Of a stretch of DNA of 64,000 nucleotides, positions 46,661-59,131 are shown one piece after another. Both the position numbers and the translations under genes were made by a program. The notes under the pieces were generated by a model. That model was not told the origin of the DNA, did no database searches, and saw only the letters and a list, made by a program, of their open reading frames with translations. This stretch comes from Lutjanus erythropterus (Eukaryota; Chordata; Actinopteri; Lutjaniformes; Lutjanidae), in assembly GCA_020091685.1 (NCBI GenBank), contig CM034592.1:42057622-42121621 (forward strand). Reading direction: 5' to 3'. Numbering within the stretch: position 1 is the first letter of the stretch; every line of letters starts with the position of its first letter.

Positions 46661-47250
46661 AACCTCCAATATATCCTGTGCAAGATAATTTAAATATCTT
46701 CTCTGTGATCATTACACATCAGCACTGAAACTATTTTTCTATACTCCAGCGAGTACTCAGTTCTTTTTCAGGGACATGATGCCAGGTTTTATCTGCTTGA
46801 CAGCTGAAGAGGATGTTGCTGTTTATTTTGTCATGTAAGGTGATCATTCTTCCTGGGAAATGTCCCCTAGGCCTTCAAAGTCCTGCACTTCATCAGGTAA
46901 TGGAAAAGTCCACTGCCTTTGAAAAGGGGCTGCTGGCAGGTTGATACGGGGTTGAATCAGCATCAACCTCCACATCTGGGGAAAATAACGCAGGTCACGC
47001 CTCAGCTATGTTTAAGAATGATGTTTTTCACAGGAAGCCAAAAAAATCATTAATGCAGCATTATTTAGATTCATGACTGCCTCGTGAATGTGTATCACTT
47101 TTCTCCATTGTTGATGCACAGAATTGAATCAATCTGGTGTCTTTACACTGCATTTTCTACAAATCAACTGCTAGGGCGAGTAGTTTTGTTACTTTTTGTC
47201 AGTATTTATAGTCGATGAGATGTGCGATATATGTTTATATGAAAAACATA

Positions 47251-48296
47251 CACTGCCTGTCCAAAAACAAAAAAAGTCACCACCTGGATTTAACTAAGCA
47301 AATAGGCAAGAACCTGCCATTGGATAATTACTGCAGTGATTAGTATGATTCAGCTGGCAACAAGTTATTGAACCCTAACTGATGCAGAGAGGAGCTTCTC
47401 ATTTCTTAAACAACCATGTCAGAAGACATATCCTGTGGTTGTTTCTTCCAGGAAGAAATGTGGTGTGAAAATAATCTTGAATGATCGAGATCAGAGATCA
47501 CTTAAACGTTTGGTGAAATCAAATCGCAAAAACTCAACAGTAGAACTCACATCTATGTTTAATAGTGAAAGTAAGAGCATTTCAACACACACAATATGAA
47601 GAGAAGTCAAGGGATTGGGACTAAACAGCTGTGTCGCCTTAAGAAAACCAGTTATCAGTGGCCTCACTGATAACTGGTTTTCTTAAGGCGACACAGACAA
47701 AAAGGCTTCAATTTCCTACAGAGCATAGAAATTGGACTGGAGTGATGGAAAAATGTCATGTGGTCTGATGAGTCCAGATTTACCCTGTTCCAGAGTGATG
47801 GGTGGCATCAGGGTAAGAAGAGAGGTGGATGAAGTGATGCTCCCATCATGCCTAGTGCCTACAGCACAAGCCTGTGGGGGCAGTGTTCTGATCTGGGGTT
47901 GCTTCAGTTGCTCAGGTCGAGGTTCAGCAACATTATGTGTCCAAAAATGAGTTCAGCTCACTACCTGAATATACTGAATGAACAGGTTTTTACATCAATG
48001 GATTCTTTTCTTCCCTGATGGTACAGACATATTCCAAGATGACAATGTCAGGATTCATGGGGCTCAAACTGTGAAAGAGTGGTTCAGGGAGCATGAGACA
48101 TCAATTTCACACATGGATTGTGTGACAGCGGTCCGACTCTCCCATCATCAATACAAGCTCTTAACGAAAAGATTAATGCAACTCTGGACAGAAATAAATG
48201 TTGTGACATTTGTGTAAGCTTCTCAAAACAATGTCATGGCGAAGCAAAGCTAAAGGCGGTCCAATGAAATAATTACTTTTTTTTTGTTGGCAGTTT
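47251..48296 (+). pseudogene. Tc1-like transposon relic, copy B
   Basis: Same family as 40237-41096, opposite orientation. The left terminus CACTGCCTGTCC follows TA. The right terminus is degraded (TTGTTGGCAG near 48285-48294). Coding traces run forward: a DNA-binding region near 47480-47640 (Asp-Arg-Asp-Gln-Arg-Ser-Leu-Lys), Val-Leu-Ile-Trp-Gly-Cys-Phe near 47890, Ile-Phe-Gln-Asp-Asp-Asn (second catalytic Asp) near 48030, and a final Lys-Ala-Lys-Gly-Gly-Pro near 48250. Frames shift several times. A perfect palindrome at 47629-47696 disrupts the gene. Inactive. Confidence 0.8.
47629..47696. repeat. Perfect palindrome: 32-bp arms, 4-nt spacer
   Basis: The left arm 47629-47660 (CTGTGTCGCCTTAAGAAAAC...) and right arm 47665-47696 are exact reverse complements around GCCT. 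The left arm is ordinary Tc1 transposase coding sequence. The right arm is an inverted copy of it that replaces part of the gene. Confidence 0.95.
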
Positions 48297-50520
48297 AGAT
48301 GATTAATTTAACTTTGATTTACTGGGTGAAAACAAAAGGGGAGCTTGCTCTTCCTAAGCTGCCTCTCCAGAGTGTTTATTCTCAATCAGTCTTGTGAAAA
48401 GCAATGTCAGCAGGACCCTGTTTTCTTTTTTGTGTGTCATCAGCCACTTCAAGGTTCAAACTTTTCTGTTTTTGAAGGACAACCATGGGGGCACAAGTTA
48501 AAGTAACCCTCATCTGTATCATTGGGGCAAAAAGGCATTCAAGTATCCCAGATATATCATGGTTGAATAAAAGTTGAACTGAATTGAATTTGAGGACTGT
48601 ACAGGACAAAAAACTATTCTGAGGGTAAAGACTGATTCCATCTGCAGGAAAGAGATTATTGGCCCTCATGAGTGAGTGACCGCTGAACAAAATAATATGT
48701 TCATCAGTGTTTTGGGGAACACACAGGTGCTTGGAACATCCTAAGCACACAGATAGATTGTGGAAAGCTGGATTGTGCTGCACCAGTTGAATTACAACTG
48801 AAACAGTTTGAAGAAAGAAACCATAAACTTTTTCAACCACCTTTCAAACCTATAGGACTGAGTGTCTGATACCAAACATACATTATATACAAGCCTTTCA
48901 AATGTGGGACTGAACATCTGGGAGATCATAAAGTCATCACATCTCTTGATCTATATATTTTTCCCCCTTCAAGAGTCACTTTGGAACCTTCCACTTTTCA
49001 AATGCTCTTGACGTTATGTTTTTTATTGCTATATTGAAATGATGGCATTTTAAGATTTACTTCAAATCAGCATTTTGGATCAGCCTATGTTTCAGATCTG
49101 CTCTAAAACAGCAGATCCTTGTAGTGCTTTTCTCCGCATGGGTCCATTATTTCTGCGACAGAGCACATATGGACCAGTTCTGACGAACCAGTGGGGATTT
49201 TTTTCTCTTTCATATATGACATGTGTTAAGACTGACACAATTCATGTAGGCTTATTACTTGCAATAGGTGCATGTGCATTCCTCAGAGTTCATTCATATT
49301 CTCCAAACGAAAAGTGATACATGGATGCTTGGAGCCACCAGTATTAATATTTAATTTTTTACTGATTTACGACCATCAGAGCTGCTTGGCTTGATGTTAG
49401 TGCACTTATTCGTTGACACATCGAACTGAAACCAGCATCCTCTCAGCCAATTCAAACGCTGATGAGCTAACTGGGAGCAGTAAAGTCTGAACAAGAGTCT
49501 GAGAGTCAAAAACAAAACCGAAGAGACAAACCCTTGTCCAGGCATCAAACATCACGCTCGTGTGACGACCTCATTCACACTAAACTGAAGCGTCTGTAGG
49601 ATCTGTCTTGTCCGTGCTTTTCAAAGCAGCCAGACTTGCAGTTCGGTCTGCAGTTTTTCTCTGATACGTGTGAATATTCCTGATCTATTTTTCCATAAAC
49701 ACGCACAGCATTGTATGTGTGCATGGTGAGTGTGGATGAGCAAAGAGTGCTGGTCAGAGCAGGCGGGTGCTGCCAAGCAGAGCAGAGGGAATAAAGTTTT
49801 ATGGTGAAGTTGTCCAGTGGCGGTAAATGAAGGGTATTGCAGTCAAGTTCCATTTCCAGTCCAAGACCGTTATTTTGTTTTTCTTTTGTTTCTGAAGTAT
49901 CCATCCACCATTTAGGCACCGGCATTGTTTTAACAGTATCAGGAAAAAACCCAAATCCAACCCTCATATTCAGTGGCTTTTTACTTGGCATCAATATCAC
50001 ATTAAAGCACGAAAACAGACTCGAAATCTACATAAACCTTCCAGGTTGTGTTTACCCCTGCAAGACACAGCTGGAGCTGGTGCAGACAGCTGCGTAGATT
50101 AAACGAGAGTGTTTCTGTATCTTGAGATATGCGAGTGAAAAACGCATCTCACTCATTTGCGGTCAAGACAGGGGACAGCCACAAAAGCCCTTTCCCAAGA
50201 ACTATGCAGCACAGTTGACATTTTAATTGCTGTTTGTGACTTAATTTTGAAGAGTTGCAGCACAACAGAGAAATTAAACAACAGATGGTTTCTTGGGTGA
50301 AACCATCTGATTGATCCGACATGATCCTTCCTGCCATGCCGGTTCTCCCCATAAAACATATCGTCTTGTTTTATTGGGTGTAGCTGACATCGTAACTTTT
50401 CTTTATTAAGCTGTCTGCACAACCGGAGAGCCTATATTTACCAGTAGGATTGTTCAACTGAAGCCAATAATTCTAAACATGTACAGTGTCGTAAGAGTAT
50501 AGAAATTATTCAACATAGTT
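48297..50520. other. Intergenic DNA, no gene seen
   Basis: Minus-strand frames of 152 codons (48382-48840) and 141 codons (49575-50000) show no signal, domain, splice or repeat support; treated as chance. Confidence 0.4.
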
Positions 50521-50610
50521 ATTTACCTCTATTTTTCTATCTGTAAATCATGAATCAATCAAGTGCAGACCTTTCATACAAACCGCATGGATGGAGATCA
50601 TTAGTTTTAC
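50521..50610 (+). repeat. Tandem duplication, unit 1
   Basis: ATTTACCTCTATTTTTCTAT... GACCTTTCATACAAACCGC... GGAGATCA...AGTTTTAC. Repeated at 50708-50796 with substitutions; period about 187 bp. Confidence 0.7.
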
Positions 50611-50707
50611 AGATTCTTATACAAACAAATCCAAATCCCAAAGTGTACATGTGAGTTGATGCAATCAGACTGCAATTAGAACACAATTATGAGTTGTTAT
50701 AAAATCA

Positions 50708-50796
50708 TTTACCTCTATCTTAAATGTCAATCATGATCCAACCACATGCTGACCTTTCATACAAACCACATGTATGGAGATCACTAGGTAGTTTTA
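50708..50796 (+). repeat. Tandem duplication, unit 2
   Basis: ATTTACCTCTATCTTAAATG... GACCTTTCATACAAACCACA... GGAGATCACTAGGTAGTTTTAC. Diverged copy of 50521-50610. Confidence 0.7.
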
Positions 50797-51584
50797 CCAA
50801 AGCCTGCAAAATGGAAGTCTATATTGGTCCAAAAACTGATGATTTCACAGCTGATTGCTATTAACAAGTTAATCTTCAAGTTGACAAAACAAACATTGTG
50901 TCTTATCTTGTGTGATGTTATTATTAGCCAACCCCCCTGTGTCTGGCTGCGACACAAATAATCCATCCTCCTTGCCAAGAAAGTTCTCTGTTATTCCTCT
51001 CTTGCAGATTCAAACAGCACGGCTAATCCACTTAAGACTACACACAATGTCACGGTGCCGAATGGGACTTGTTTTCAAATCAGCTTTGCAGTTTTGTTGC
51101 ATCAAGCACAATAAAGATAACTTCAACTGTTTGCCCTTTTGAGGTATAATAATGTTGCTAACATTAGCATTTCTAATTTGTTATCTGTGCTGTCCAAAAT
51201 GGGTCTGACCTCTTCGCTCTGACCCTTCACCTCCTGAGCAGTGGCACTTGCTAGTGCAGGTCATTTGACACCACTTTGTCGCCACAGATGCACTTTGCAG
51301 TTTGCTTTCAGTTGCTTAACATGGAGAGTTGCAACACACACGCACAGCACTCCCACCTGTCTGACAGCTAAATCTTCTCATATCAGGAACCAACCTGGAT
51401 CTGATTGACTATATAAAAGTCCTAGGGTTTGGTTGGACCCATGAAGACCTCTTCATCAACACCCAAAGTCTACATGAGAAGAGATGGTCAATTTTACTAA
51501 ACTATGTAGGAGACTACAGCTGGGCTAGTGTCTCTGTGCGGCTGTATTTATGCACAGCAGTGCTTTTAATCTCAGCATACTCAC
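50797..51584. other. Intergenic DNA, no gene seen
   Basis: Short frames only. Confidence 0.4.
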
Positions 51585-51800
51585 AATGCAAACGTGCTAT
51601 TTTGGACAGCCAAGGCAGATGAGAATGTCACGTTCCTTATCCAGTCCTCTAAAGGACAGGGGACCAAAACGTCCTGTAAATTTCCATGGCTATGCCTTTC
51701 AATGATTTCAGTCTGAACCAAAGTGGTGGACTGACCACTTGACGATGTCACCCATAGAGCCATGTTGCTAGCACAGATAGCTGCAGTTAAATATGGGAAA
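51585..51800 (+). repeat. Interspersed repeat family Y, copy 3
   Basis: TTTCAGTCTGAACCAAAGTG followed by GTGGACTGACC and CCATAGAGCC, in the same order as the family at 8185-8387. Confidence 0.5.
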
Positions 51801-52361
51801 GACGTCACGGAAGAACGCGTGTTTTGTCATTAAGGGAATGACGTTAGCTAAGCTTAGAAGTTTCACAATATCATTAAGAAAAATCTGCTCAGGATTGCAT
51901 TGGTGTTGAGTTACTCATTCCAGAAGAATAACTAAATTGCAGCTCAGAACATAATTGTTTCCCACCTATTTTCTACAAATGGAACCATGTGCAGCCTCAT
52001 GGAGGTCCAACAGACATAAGAACAAGAAACTGATTCCATGCAAGCATTATTACAAAAGAGTCAGAGAACTGAGAAACTGATGAGGGAACATTTTATTTGT
52101 TCTGCTAAATGATTGTCTCTGTCTCTGGTAGTCAAGTCCTATCCATAAACAAATCAGTCAGTGACAGTAAATTACGAAAGGACACATATGTTCAGCTATT
52201 TTGGATGGTTTACTGAGGGAATCATCCCGTTGGGTTAATCCCCCTGTTTCACCAAAGAATTTGGTTTCTGTAATTTCTGAGCAATTTATATTGATTTTGG
52301 CTTTGATACATTTTTTTGTCATATTCAAAATAAGCTGCATTTGTTGTTGTTTATTTAGCTC

Positions 52362-52440
52362 TGTAAAGGGACAGTTCACCCAAAAATGGAGATTCAGTTA
52401 TTATCCACTCACTCTCTTGCCTTGAGCCAGAATTTGCAAA
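52362..52440 (+). repeat. Terminus of the AAAGGGACAGTTCACCC family
   Basis: GTAAAGGGACAGTTCACCCA, then AAAAATGGAGATTCAG and TTATCCACTCACTCTC. The extent to the right is unclear. Confidence 0.45.
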
Positions 52441-54054
52441 GTTAAACATTTTATTATCTTCCGAATTTTAAGTTCCTTTTCATCTGCACCTCAAAAAATA
52501 CTCTCACGACTTCAGATAAAAACAATGCATCCACATGTGCATTCACACATACACACAACCTCTTCCATCTCCGTGGCTAAAGTATCAGGAGCATGAGTCA
52601 CACCAGTGGAAAAAGCAAGTATTTGCAAAATCAAACAACACCTACCATAAGGCTCTGAGAGAAACAGTTCATGAGGTATAAAAGGGGGCAAGACTAAAGT
52701 ACAGGGGGCGAGGCAAACAATCACCAGTGAAAAATTAACTCACACAACTGAAATAGGAAATCCCAGCTGAGTCAATTGATGCCTCCCACAAGAGTCAACA
52801 ATAAACAGTTCATGAGTTTGATCATCACACGCAAATCCTTTTAGAACAGGGAGAACCGGCAGTCACATGTGGCTCCAGTGGTTCCCTGTGGCTTTGACAA
52901 AAATTTTTTAGTGATTCTTACATTCTCCAGTTGTAAAAATGTGTAGCCACTACAACAAATAATATAATTTTACATCAAATAAATTGTGTGTCATAGCCTG
53001 CATCTTCAACTCAACACCTTTTCCGCACAATTTCCGACAAGTTGTAAGTCTTAAGGCTAGCTATGGATGCCAAATATAAAACACAAAAAGTTTCAGAGGA
53101 AATTAGAGAATTTAAAAGCTGTGTCTCCTAACATTTTTTTGTTTGTTTTATTGTTTTCTGTTTCATTTATAAAATGCTTCTTTTGAATCATCCGTTACTT
53201 TGGCTCATGACCAACGTTACCACCAAATCTTGTGCGAGTCTGTGAATCCATTGGGAAGCTTTTTGCGATAGGCCACTCCCATTACCATTACCCCTGTCAG
53301 TCAGTTGGCATAACACACAGACACACACAGTTTGACTTCCATGCCAAATTTCAGCCTCATAGGGCAAAAATTGTTTTTAAAAAAGAAGCTCATGACAGGA
53401 AGTCACCCAGATACGCTGTTTTTCATTGTCCAACAATCACATAAGATGGTTCTAATGAGCAGTACAAAAAAATCTTAAGAATCTATAAATCATAATTATA
53501 AATTTGTAAATTTGTATCACCATATATACAACAGTGTTTATATTGGATGATTATCATCAACTGTAACTCTGTAAAGCATTTTTGTTGTTAATTAGTGATA
53601 TACACAAACAAATATGGGAAGTGATATAGAAACTAGAATCCAAACTACTTTTTGCTGTTGGATTGGTTTATATCTATGCTACTTCTAACGTTAAAAAGGG
53701 TCACCACATGTACTTTAGCAGCTGTTGATAAGCCAGGCCATTTTCGGCGTTGACAATTCTGTTTCCTTAGAGCAGCTGCTTAGAGAGCCAGGAGACCAAA
53801 TGTTTAAATACACATAACTGACTGTTCCACCATAAAAGCTGCGTTAAGTCAGAAATTGTTCACAATGACTGTTGACAATGAGGGTTGTGGATTTATTGAG
53901 ACAACAATTATGGAAAGTCTTTTTTTTTAAGAGTTTATTTACTGTGTCTCAATGAAAATTTCTTCCAGATCTCACCAAAACCAGGGGCCAGATGCATGAG
54001 CAGAACAAATGAAATACTTAAAAGTTAAACGTTACTACAGTTTGATGGATTCTG
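52441..54054. other. Intergenic DNA, no gene seen
   Basis: GGGGCCAGATGCATGAG near 53985 is weakly like the Harbinger-type terminus. Otherwise nothing. Confidence 0.35.
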
Positions 54055-54770
54055 GATGTGTTATGATCCCAATTACCCACCGACTCCACTCACCTGGTCT
54101 CACTGCTGCAGCTCATCAGTAATCAAGCCAGTATCTAAGCCTCTCCTGCTCAGTCTCTGCTGGATTGCTCTTCTCTATCTCCATGCAAGACTCTCCAGCG
54201 TTCTCTGGCCGACCGACTGTGCTTTCCTCTGACTCTCCCGTCTTGTCTGAACCCCGGAAAACATCTCAGCCTTCTGTCCCCGACAGAGGTTTCTGTTTGT
54301 CTGTTCCTGTGGCTGAGAAACGTTTCCAGATCACAGTGTTTGTGAGTGAGTGACTGTGTTTCCCTGTGGAGAGAATCTGTGTACTTCACCGCTGGTCCTT
54401 CCGCCATCTCCTCAGTGTCTCGTGGACGACTCTCCTGCTCTTCTGGTTCCCCGACTCCTCGCCTGGCTCTGACACTCCGTCCGTCTCCTCCCTGCTGGTT
54501 TGGTCACTCAGACTGCATACTTACCTGGGTCTTGACCTTCTGCCTGTTCGACTGTACTGTGAGTACAAGCCTGTCTCGTATATCCAAACTCTCCGGCTCC
54601 CTGGTTCAGCTCACTCTTCCCAAGCCTCCAGGTCAGATCCCTGCCACAGCAAGACTCTGCTTGCAAACTGTACTGCCATATTACCTGCCTGCTGGTATCT
54701 GCATATAGTGAAAATAAAGATAATTACCAACTGTCCTTGCTGCAATTGGACCTGAAATAATTGTAACTGT
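54055..54770 (+). repeat. CT-rich teleost repeat, probable 3' part of a retroelement
   Basis: Starts near GTGTTATGATCCCAATTACC and runs through CTCCTGCTCAGTCTCTGCTG and GCAAGACTCTCCAGCG, then CTGCCTGCTGGTATCTGCAT, and a polyadenylation-like AAAATAAAG near 54710. Two plus-strand frames (120 and 129 codons) stay open because of CT bias, without protein motifs. The recurrent teleost wording is from memory; class unresolved. Confidence 0.4.
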
Positions 54771-55470
54771 ATCCATTGCATTTGCCTAATTGGTTTCAAA
54801 TTTTTACCCATTACTTTTAATTAATAAGTTTGACCACACTGACTGCTTACACATAATATAAGAGGAGTAGTAGACTTCAGCGCTGTTGGCAGATAGTATC
54901 TAGTCGCTTTTTAGAAATAAAGTCACCCAGAGGGTCATGGGTCACTCGCCATTGTTGTTTGTTGGCTGTGTAATTACTGTTAATGTGGTCACAATGCATT
55001 CCTGACCACCTCCAGAGATGGTTTACCCAACTGGTTCACAATCAGTCCACAATGCACCTTGGATGCATTTACACGTATACTTTCATGCAGTCTAACAACG
55101 CGTTTACATTCAAGGTTTAATAGGGTGTATGTTTCCTTCTTGTTGGGGCCCTGCAGCCAAAACACCTAGAAAAACAACTTTTACAACCGCTATCAATATT
55201 AATATTATAACTGCACTCACCATATTTTCTGCTGTTGCTTGAACTGGAACACTGGATCTGGCGCCACGTTTCCCGGAATGGTTGGAGCCCAGTACCTCCT
55301 CAGGCTGCCATCACATCTGTGCTCAGAGGTTGGAAAGCTGTGCTCCTCAAACGGTGAATGGTGTATCTCCTTGGGTAACATTTCCCCAGAACTGTGCCTC
55401 ATGGGCTCACAAGAGCACCACACTGCTTGTACTCTGTGTGACTGTATGAGTGACGATAAAGTAAATCTTT
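54771..55470. other. Intergenic DNA, no gene seen
   Basis: Nothing recognised. Confidence 0.4.
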
Positions 55471-55640
55471 AGGGGCGGGAGTAGCTCAGTCCATAAGGAT
55501 TTGGTTTGGAAACCGGAGAGTTGCCGCTACAAGTCAAGCATGGACCAAAGTACAGAGTGCTGGAGAGGTGCCAGTTCCCCTCCTGGGCACTGCAAAGGTG
55601 CCCTTGAGCAAGGCGCCGAACACCTGACTATATGCAGCAT
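55471..55640 (+). mobile_element. tRNA-derived SINE (second type)
   Basis: A-box-like AGTAGCTCAGTCCATAAGG (55480-55498) and a degenerate B-box region GAGTTGCCGCTACAAGTC (about 55519-55536). Then a tail containing CTGGGCACTGCAAAGGTGCC and CTTGAGCAAGGCGCCGAACA. Different family from the SINE at 11559. Confidence 0.6.
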
Positions 55641-56659
55641 GGCATCAGACAGTAAGGGGGTCACAGGATTTTCACAGGTGGGCCTCCTTTTTGCATTGCA
55701 TGCATATCCAGCGATGTCATTGCCAAGATAAGTTGAATCATCTTTTCAGACCGAGTGGGATCACAGCTTCTGCAGGTAAACAAAGCCATTGTCAGTGGTG
55801 AAGTGTTAAATTTATTAAAGTGCCAGAGCACACCTTTGATGCATCATTTTAACCTCTGTTCCTACTGCGGCTTTATTTTAATTCATTAATAGTTTCATCA
55901 TGATGAGAATATTAAGCAGCTGCAGCATTAAGAGCTCTCTCTGCTGCAACTACAGAAAACAGCTGGAAACAGACAGCTCTCACTGTAAAAACTGCGCTCT
56001 GCTTGTGCTGCTACTTTGTGCTTAAAACAACTGATTATGGAAATATTATGTTTCCTCGCTTGGAGAAAAAAGTGGTGGAAGGACTCTACATGTGCCTGTA
56101 ATACTGCAAATCTTACCTATGATAACTCTGAAACAAAAATAAACCTCCTAACTTAGTCCAGCCAACGCAACAAGCAAACAGTGGGAGGGAGTGAGCGTAA
56201 CTAAACTAAACATAAATTCACCTGCATCTCATCAGGATTTATAGCACAGGAACACTAAAAGCCAAGAGCACAATAAATTCACTTGTACGCCAACAACGCA
56301 GCACAGGCACACTCAATTAAAGCCAACAGCTCATTCACAAAACACTCCAGACATATCACCTTCAACCACATATAAAAGAAAAGTTTCAGCCATCACTAAT
56401 ATAAACAAAAACACAGCCTGAAAAGCAATTAATAGCAAGCACAAAACACTTCATAAGACTAAATTAATCACAAAACAGTCTTACCTCATGCAATGCATTT
56501 TATCGTGGCCAGTTTATATCACAAGAGACAGTTGCCTTGAAGCGTTTTTGTGTCATAGGCCGTTTTAATCTTGGACAAGTGTTGAGCCAAAAAGTGATTG
56601 TCTGCCCAAATTAAAACAGATTGTATCGCCCTGTTTACAGATGTGCACCGCCACCTTCC
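55641..56659. other. Intergenic DNA, no gene seen
   Basis: No coding or repeat evidence found. Confidence 0.4.
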
Positions 56660-57240
56660 TTGCTGGCATGGTTTTTATGTACTTTTCGACAGTCTCTTTT
56701 CTTATTGAGTTCCAAATAGTTTTCTAGCTGTTCCCTCAGACTTGCTTTAGATGAAACTTTTGTGTGATCAGTCTTTGAACCTACTAAATTCCAAATTTGG
56801 ATTCAAATCTGGACTTGGACTTGGCCAGTCCATCAGTTCCAGGACTCCAGATTCCTTTTTCTTGGTCAAATAGTCTGTGCACAGCTTTGAAGTATGCTTG
56901 GGTTCTTTGTCTTGTTGGTATATGAACCCACGACCAATCAGATTCAATCCAGAAGGGATTCCATGATGCACTACGCTGTTGCGGTGGACTTTCTTGTTCA
57001 TGATACCGACGACTTTCACTAATTTGCCCATGCCGTTTCCAAAAATGGAACCCCATATCATAATAGAGTCTCCACTGTGTTTCACTGTGGGTGCAGAGCA
57101 TCTAGCATCAAAATGTTCTCCAGCTTTTCTGCGGACATTAACATGACAACGCTGACCGAGTCGTCCAGAGTACCTTCTTCCAGTCATGGTCTCTGGCAAA
57201 TCTGAGTGTTAGTTGTTTGCATGTTTGCAGGCCTCAATAA
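56660..57240 (-). pseudogene. Tc1-like transposase, C-terminal relic (different family)
   Basis: The minus-strand frame at 56768-57199 carries the core of a Tc1 DDE transposase: Val-Lys-His-Ser-Gly-Asp-Ser-Ile-Met-Ile-Trp-Gly, then His-Arg-Asn...Pro-Ser-Gly-Leu-Asn-Leu-Ile-Gly-Arg, then Gln-Gln-Asp-Lys-Glu-Pro-Lys-His-Thr-Ser-Lys (second catalytic Asp). Glu-Leu-Met-Asp-Trp-Pro and Ser-Pro-Asp-Leu-Asn-Pro follow (approach to the third acidic residue). Just upstream, Arg-Phe-Ala-Arg-Asp-His-Asp-Trp continues the gene in another frame, so a frameshift lies at about 57140-57200. DNA-binding domain, termini and remaining C-terminus were not found. Inactive. Confidence 0.85.
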
Positions 57241-58944
57241 TGGCTTCTTAATCAAGAAATAATAATGTGCTTTACTATTTTTTCTGTTTTTTTGTAAAAC
57301 AATACATTTGAAAATTTCGCACCAGGACCACAAAGGCTTAAATACTTCTTAAAACTAGAAGTCAAAAATATAAAAAGGACAATACACACCTCACACTGGG
57401 AGCCTGGAGGACATCCAGTTTTCTCATCAGGTTCACTCAAAGCCTGGCAAGAAAAACATCCCCCAACATCATCAAATTTGAAATCCATCTTTGGGACACA
57501 GTGTGAATGTAAGTCATTTGTAATGTTCACACATTTGTCTGGTACTTATTTGAGTGTGTATAACTTTGGCCAAGTCACCTCTCTCCCTTTGCAAACACGT
57601 TTTTAGCTCTGTTAACTGCTTTCTGTGACTGAGAGCATAATTAAGATGGATCACATGATCCCGTGACGAGCTCGACTTGAAAACATCTGTCTTCATCTGA
57701 CATCTGTCTCAGTTCAACGCTTTTGGCTCACCGCTTCAACTTGCATTGCAGTGTGAGACGAGCAAATCAGCCAATGTCAAGTGAAATTCAGTGACATTTT
57801 CTGGGAACTGCTATCACTTTAAGTTTACAGTGGTTTACTTGATCATACAGTGCCACATACCATCATAATAAATGATCAGATTTATACTAATACACCTTTA
57901 TGTAAGCAAGCCAGAAGAGGGTTACAGGCCAAATTTACAACAATTCCATCCTGGGATTTTTACTCAGTATTCACTCACTAAATAGAGATTGAGCAATACA
58001 TGTAGGGACTCCATTTATCATTTAATTTCTCCCCCTCAAAACAAAAGGGTTCTACACAGGCAAGCCTGCGAATGCCTTTATCGTCTCACTTAGGGAACTT
58101 GTTGATTTATCACAACTAAATCTACAAACATCAGTACATTCACATCAAGAATACTGAACAGTGCTTTACACCAAAATGTTGCAGATACCAACACAAACAT
58201 ACTGCACAGTGTTTGGCCACAGAGCCAAGCTAAAATACCATTTTTCCTTGTTGGATTCCAGAATTGAAGTAGTATTTGGCTCCAAATTGAAATTTTATTG
58301 CATACTAGCTGCCACAGTCAAAAAACAAAACAAAACAAACAAAGACAACTGATGTATAAAAAATGAACACACAAACTGTCAAGAAAGGGAATTTTCCCAC
58401 TCCTGTTTCCCTCATTAAGCAGTAAAATACAACCAATTACCTTGTTAGTTCAAGTTTTCTCTACTGTCAAAGTAAGATGAGCTTTAATTGCCTCATTACC
58501 TCTGTAAAATACGCTTAATTTAAACTCGACAGACAGGAACAAAATAAATCTCATCAAAACCGTCGTCCTCCAACCAACAGCAGTGTCTTGAAAAATGTTT
58601 AATGTTTTGGAATATTTACCAACAGAAAAAAGGGGTCTATATATATTTTACTCTCTAGTAAACATTGGATGTTAAAATATTGTTTTGACTTGAAATCTAA
58701 TGTTTTTAGCTAGCTACTTTTGTTAGCATTTCTGTCCTTTGTTGTATATTGTGATGCAGACTGCACGATGTGCTGCATGAAAAATTTGTGTCCTTGATTT
58801 CTAGGAGGCCTGGTAAGTAAACAAAAACAGCTTCTCATTTCTAGGTGACGACCGTGGATTTTGTTTGCAAAAGTAATGTCTTAAAAGCAAATTTCATGAG
58901 CAGAGTGTAGCTGGCTGACATGAGCTAATGCTAACTCAACTTAA
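57241..58944. other. Intergenic DNA, no gene seen
   Basis: Contains (CAAAA)n near 58321-58345. Frames of 60-92 codons without motifs. Confidence 0.4.
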
Positions 58945-59131
58945 GTCCAGGACGCTGGACACGCTGGAGTGACTATGTCACTTGGCTGGCCTGGGAACGC
59001 CTTGGGGTCCCTCCAGAACACCTGGAGGAAGTGTCCAGGGAGAGGGAAGTCTGGGTGTCCATGCACAGACTGCTGCCCCTGCGACCCGGCCCCGGATAAG
59101 CGGAAGACAACGTATGGATGGATGGATGGAA
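58945..59131 (+). mobile_element. LINE 3' end (RTE/Rex3-like) with (GATG)n tail
   Basis: The last ~45 codons of a LINE ORF are legible: Arg-Trp-Ser-Asp-Tyr-Val...Leu-Ala-Trp-Glu-Arg-Leu-Gly-Val-Pro-Pro-Glu, Arg-Glu-Val-Trp, Leu-Leu-Pro-Leu-Arg-Pro-Gly-Pro-Gly, then TAA at about 59098. A GATG-type tandem tail (59113-59130) follows. Only the 5'-truncated end is present, as usual for target-primed insertion. The (GATG)n ending and the Arg-Trp-x-Asp-Tyr motif favour the RTE/Rex3 group. Confidence 0.7.

Noticed and set aside
48382..48840. 152-codon minus-strand frame
   Set aside because: No signal peptide, domain or splice context; internal composition matches surrounding non-coding DNA.
49575..50000. 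141-codon minus-strand frame
   Set aside because: No recognisable motif, and a long frame on the opposite strand covers part of it.
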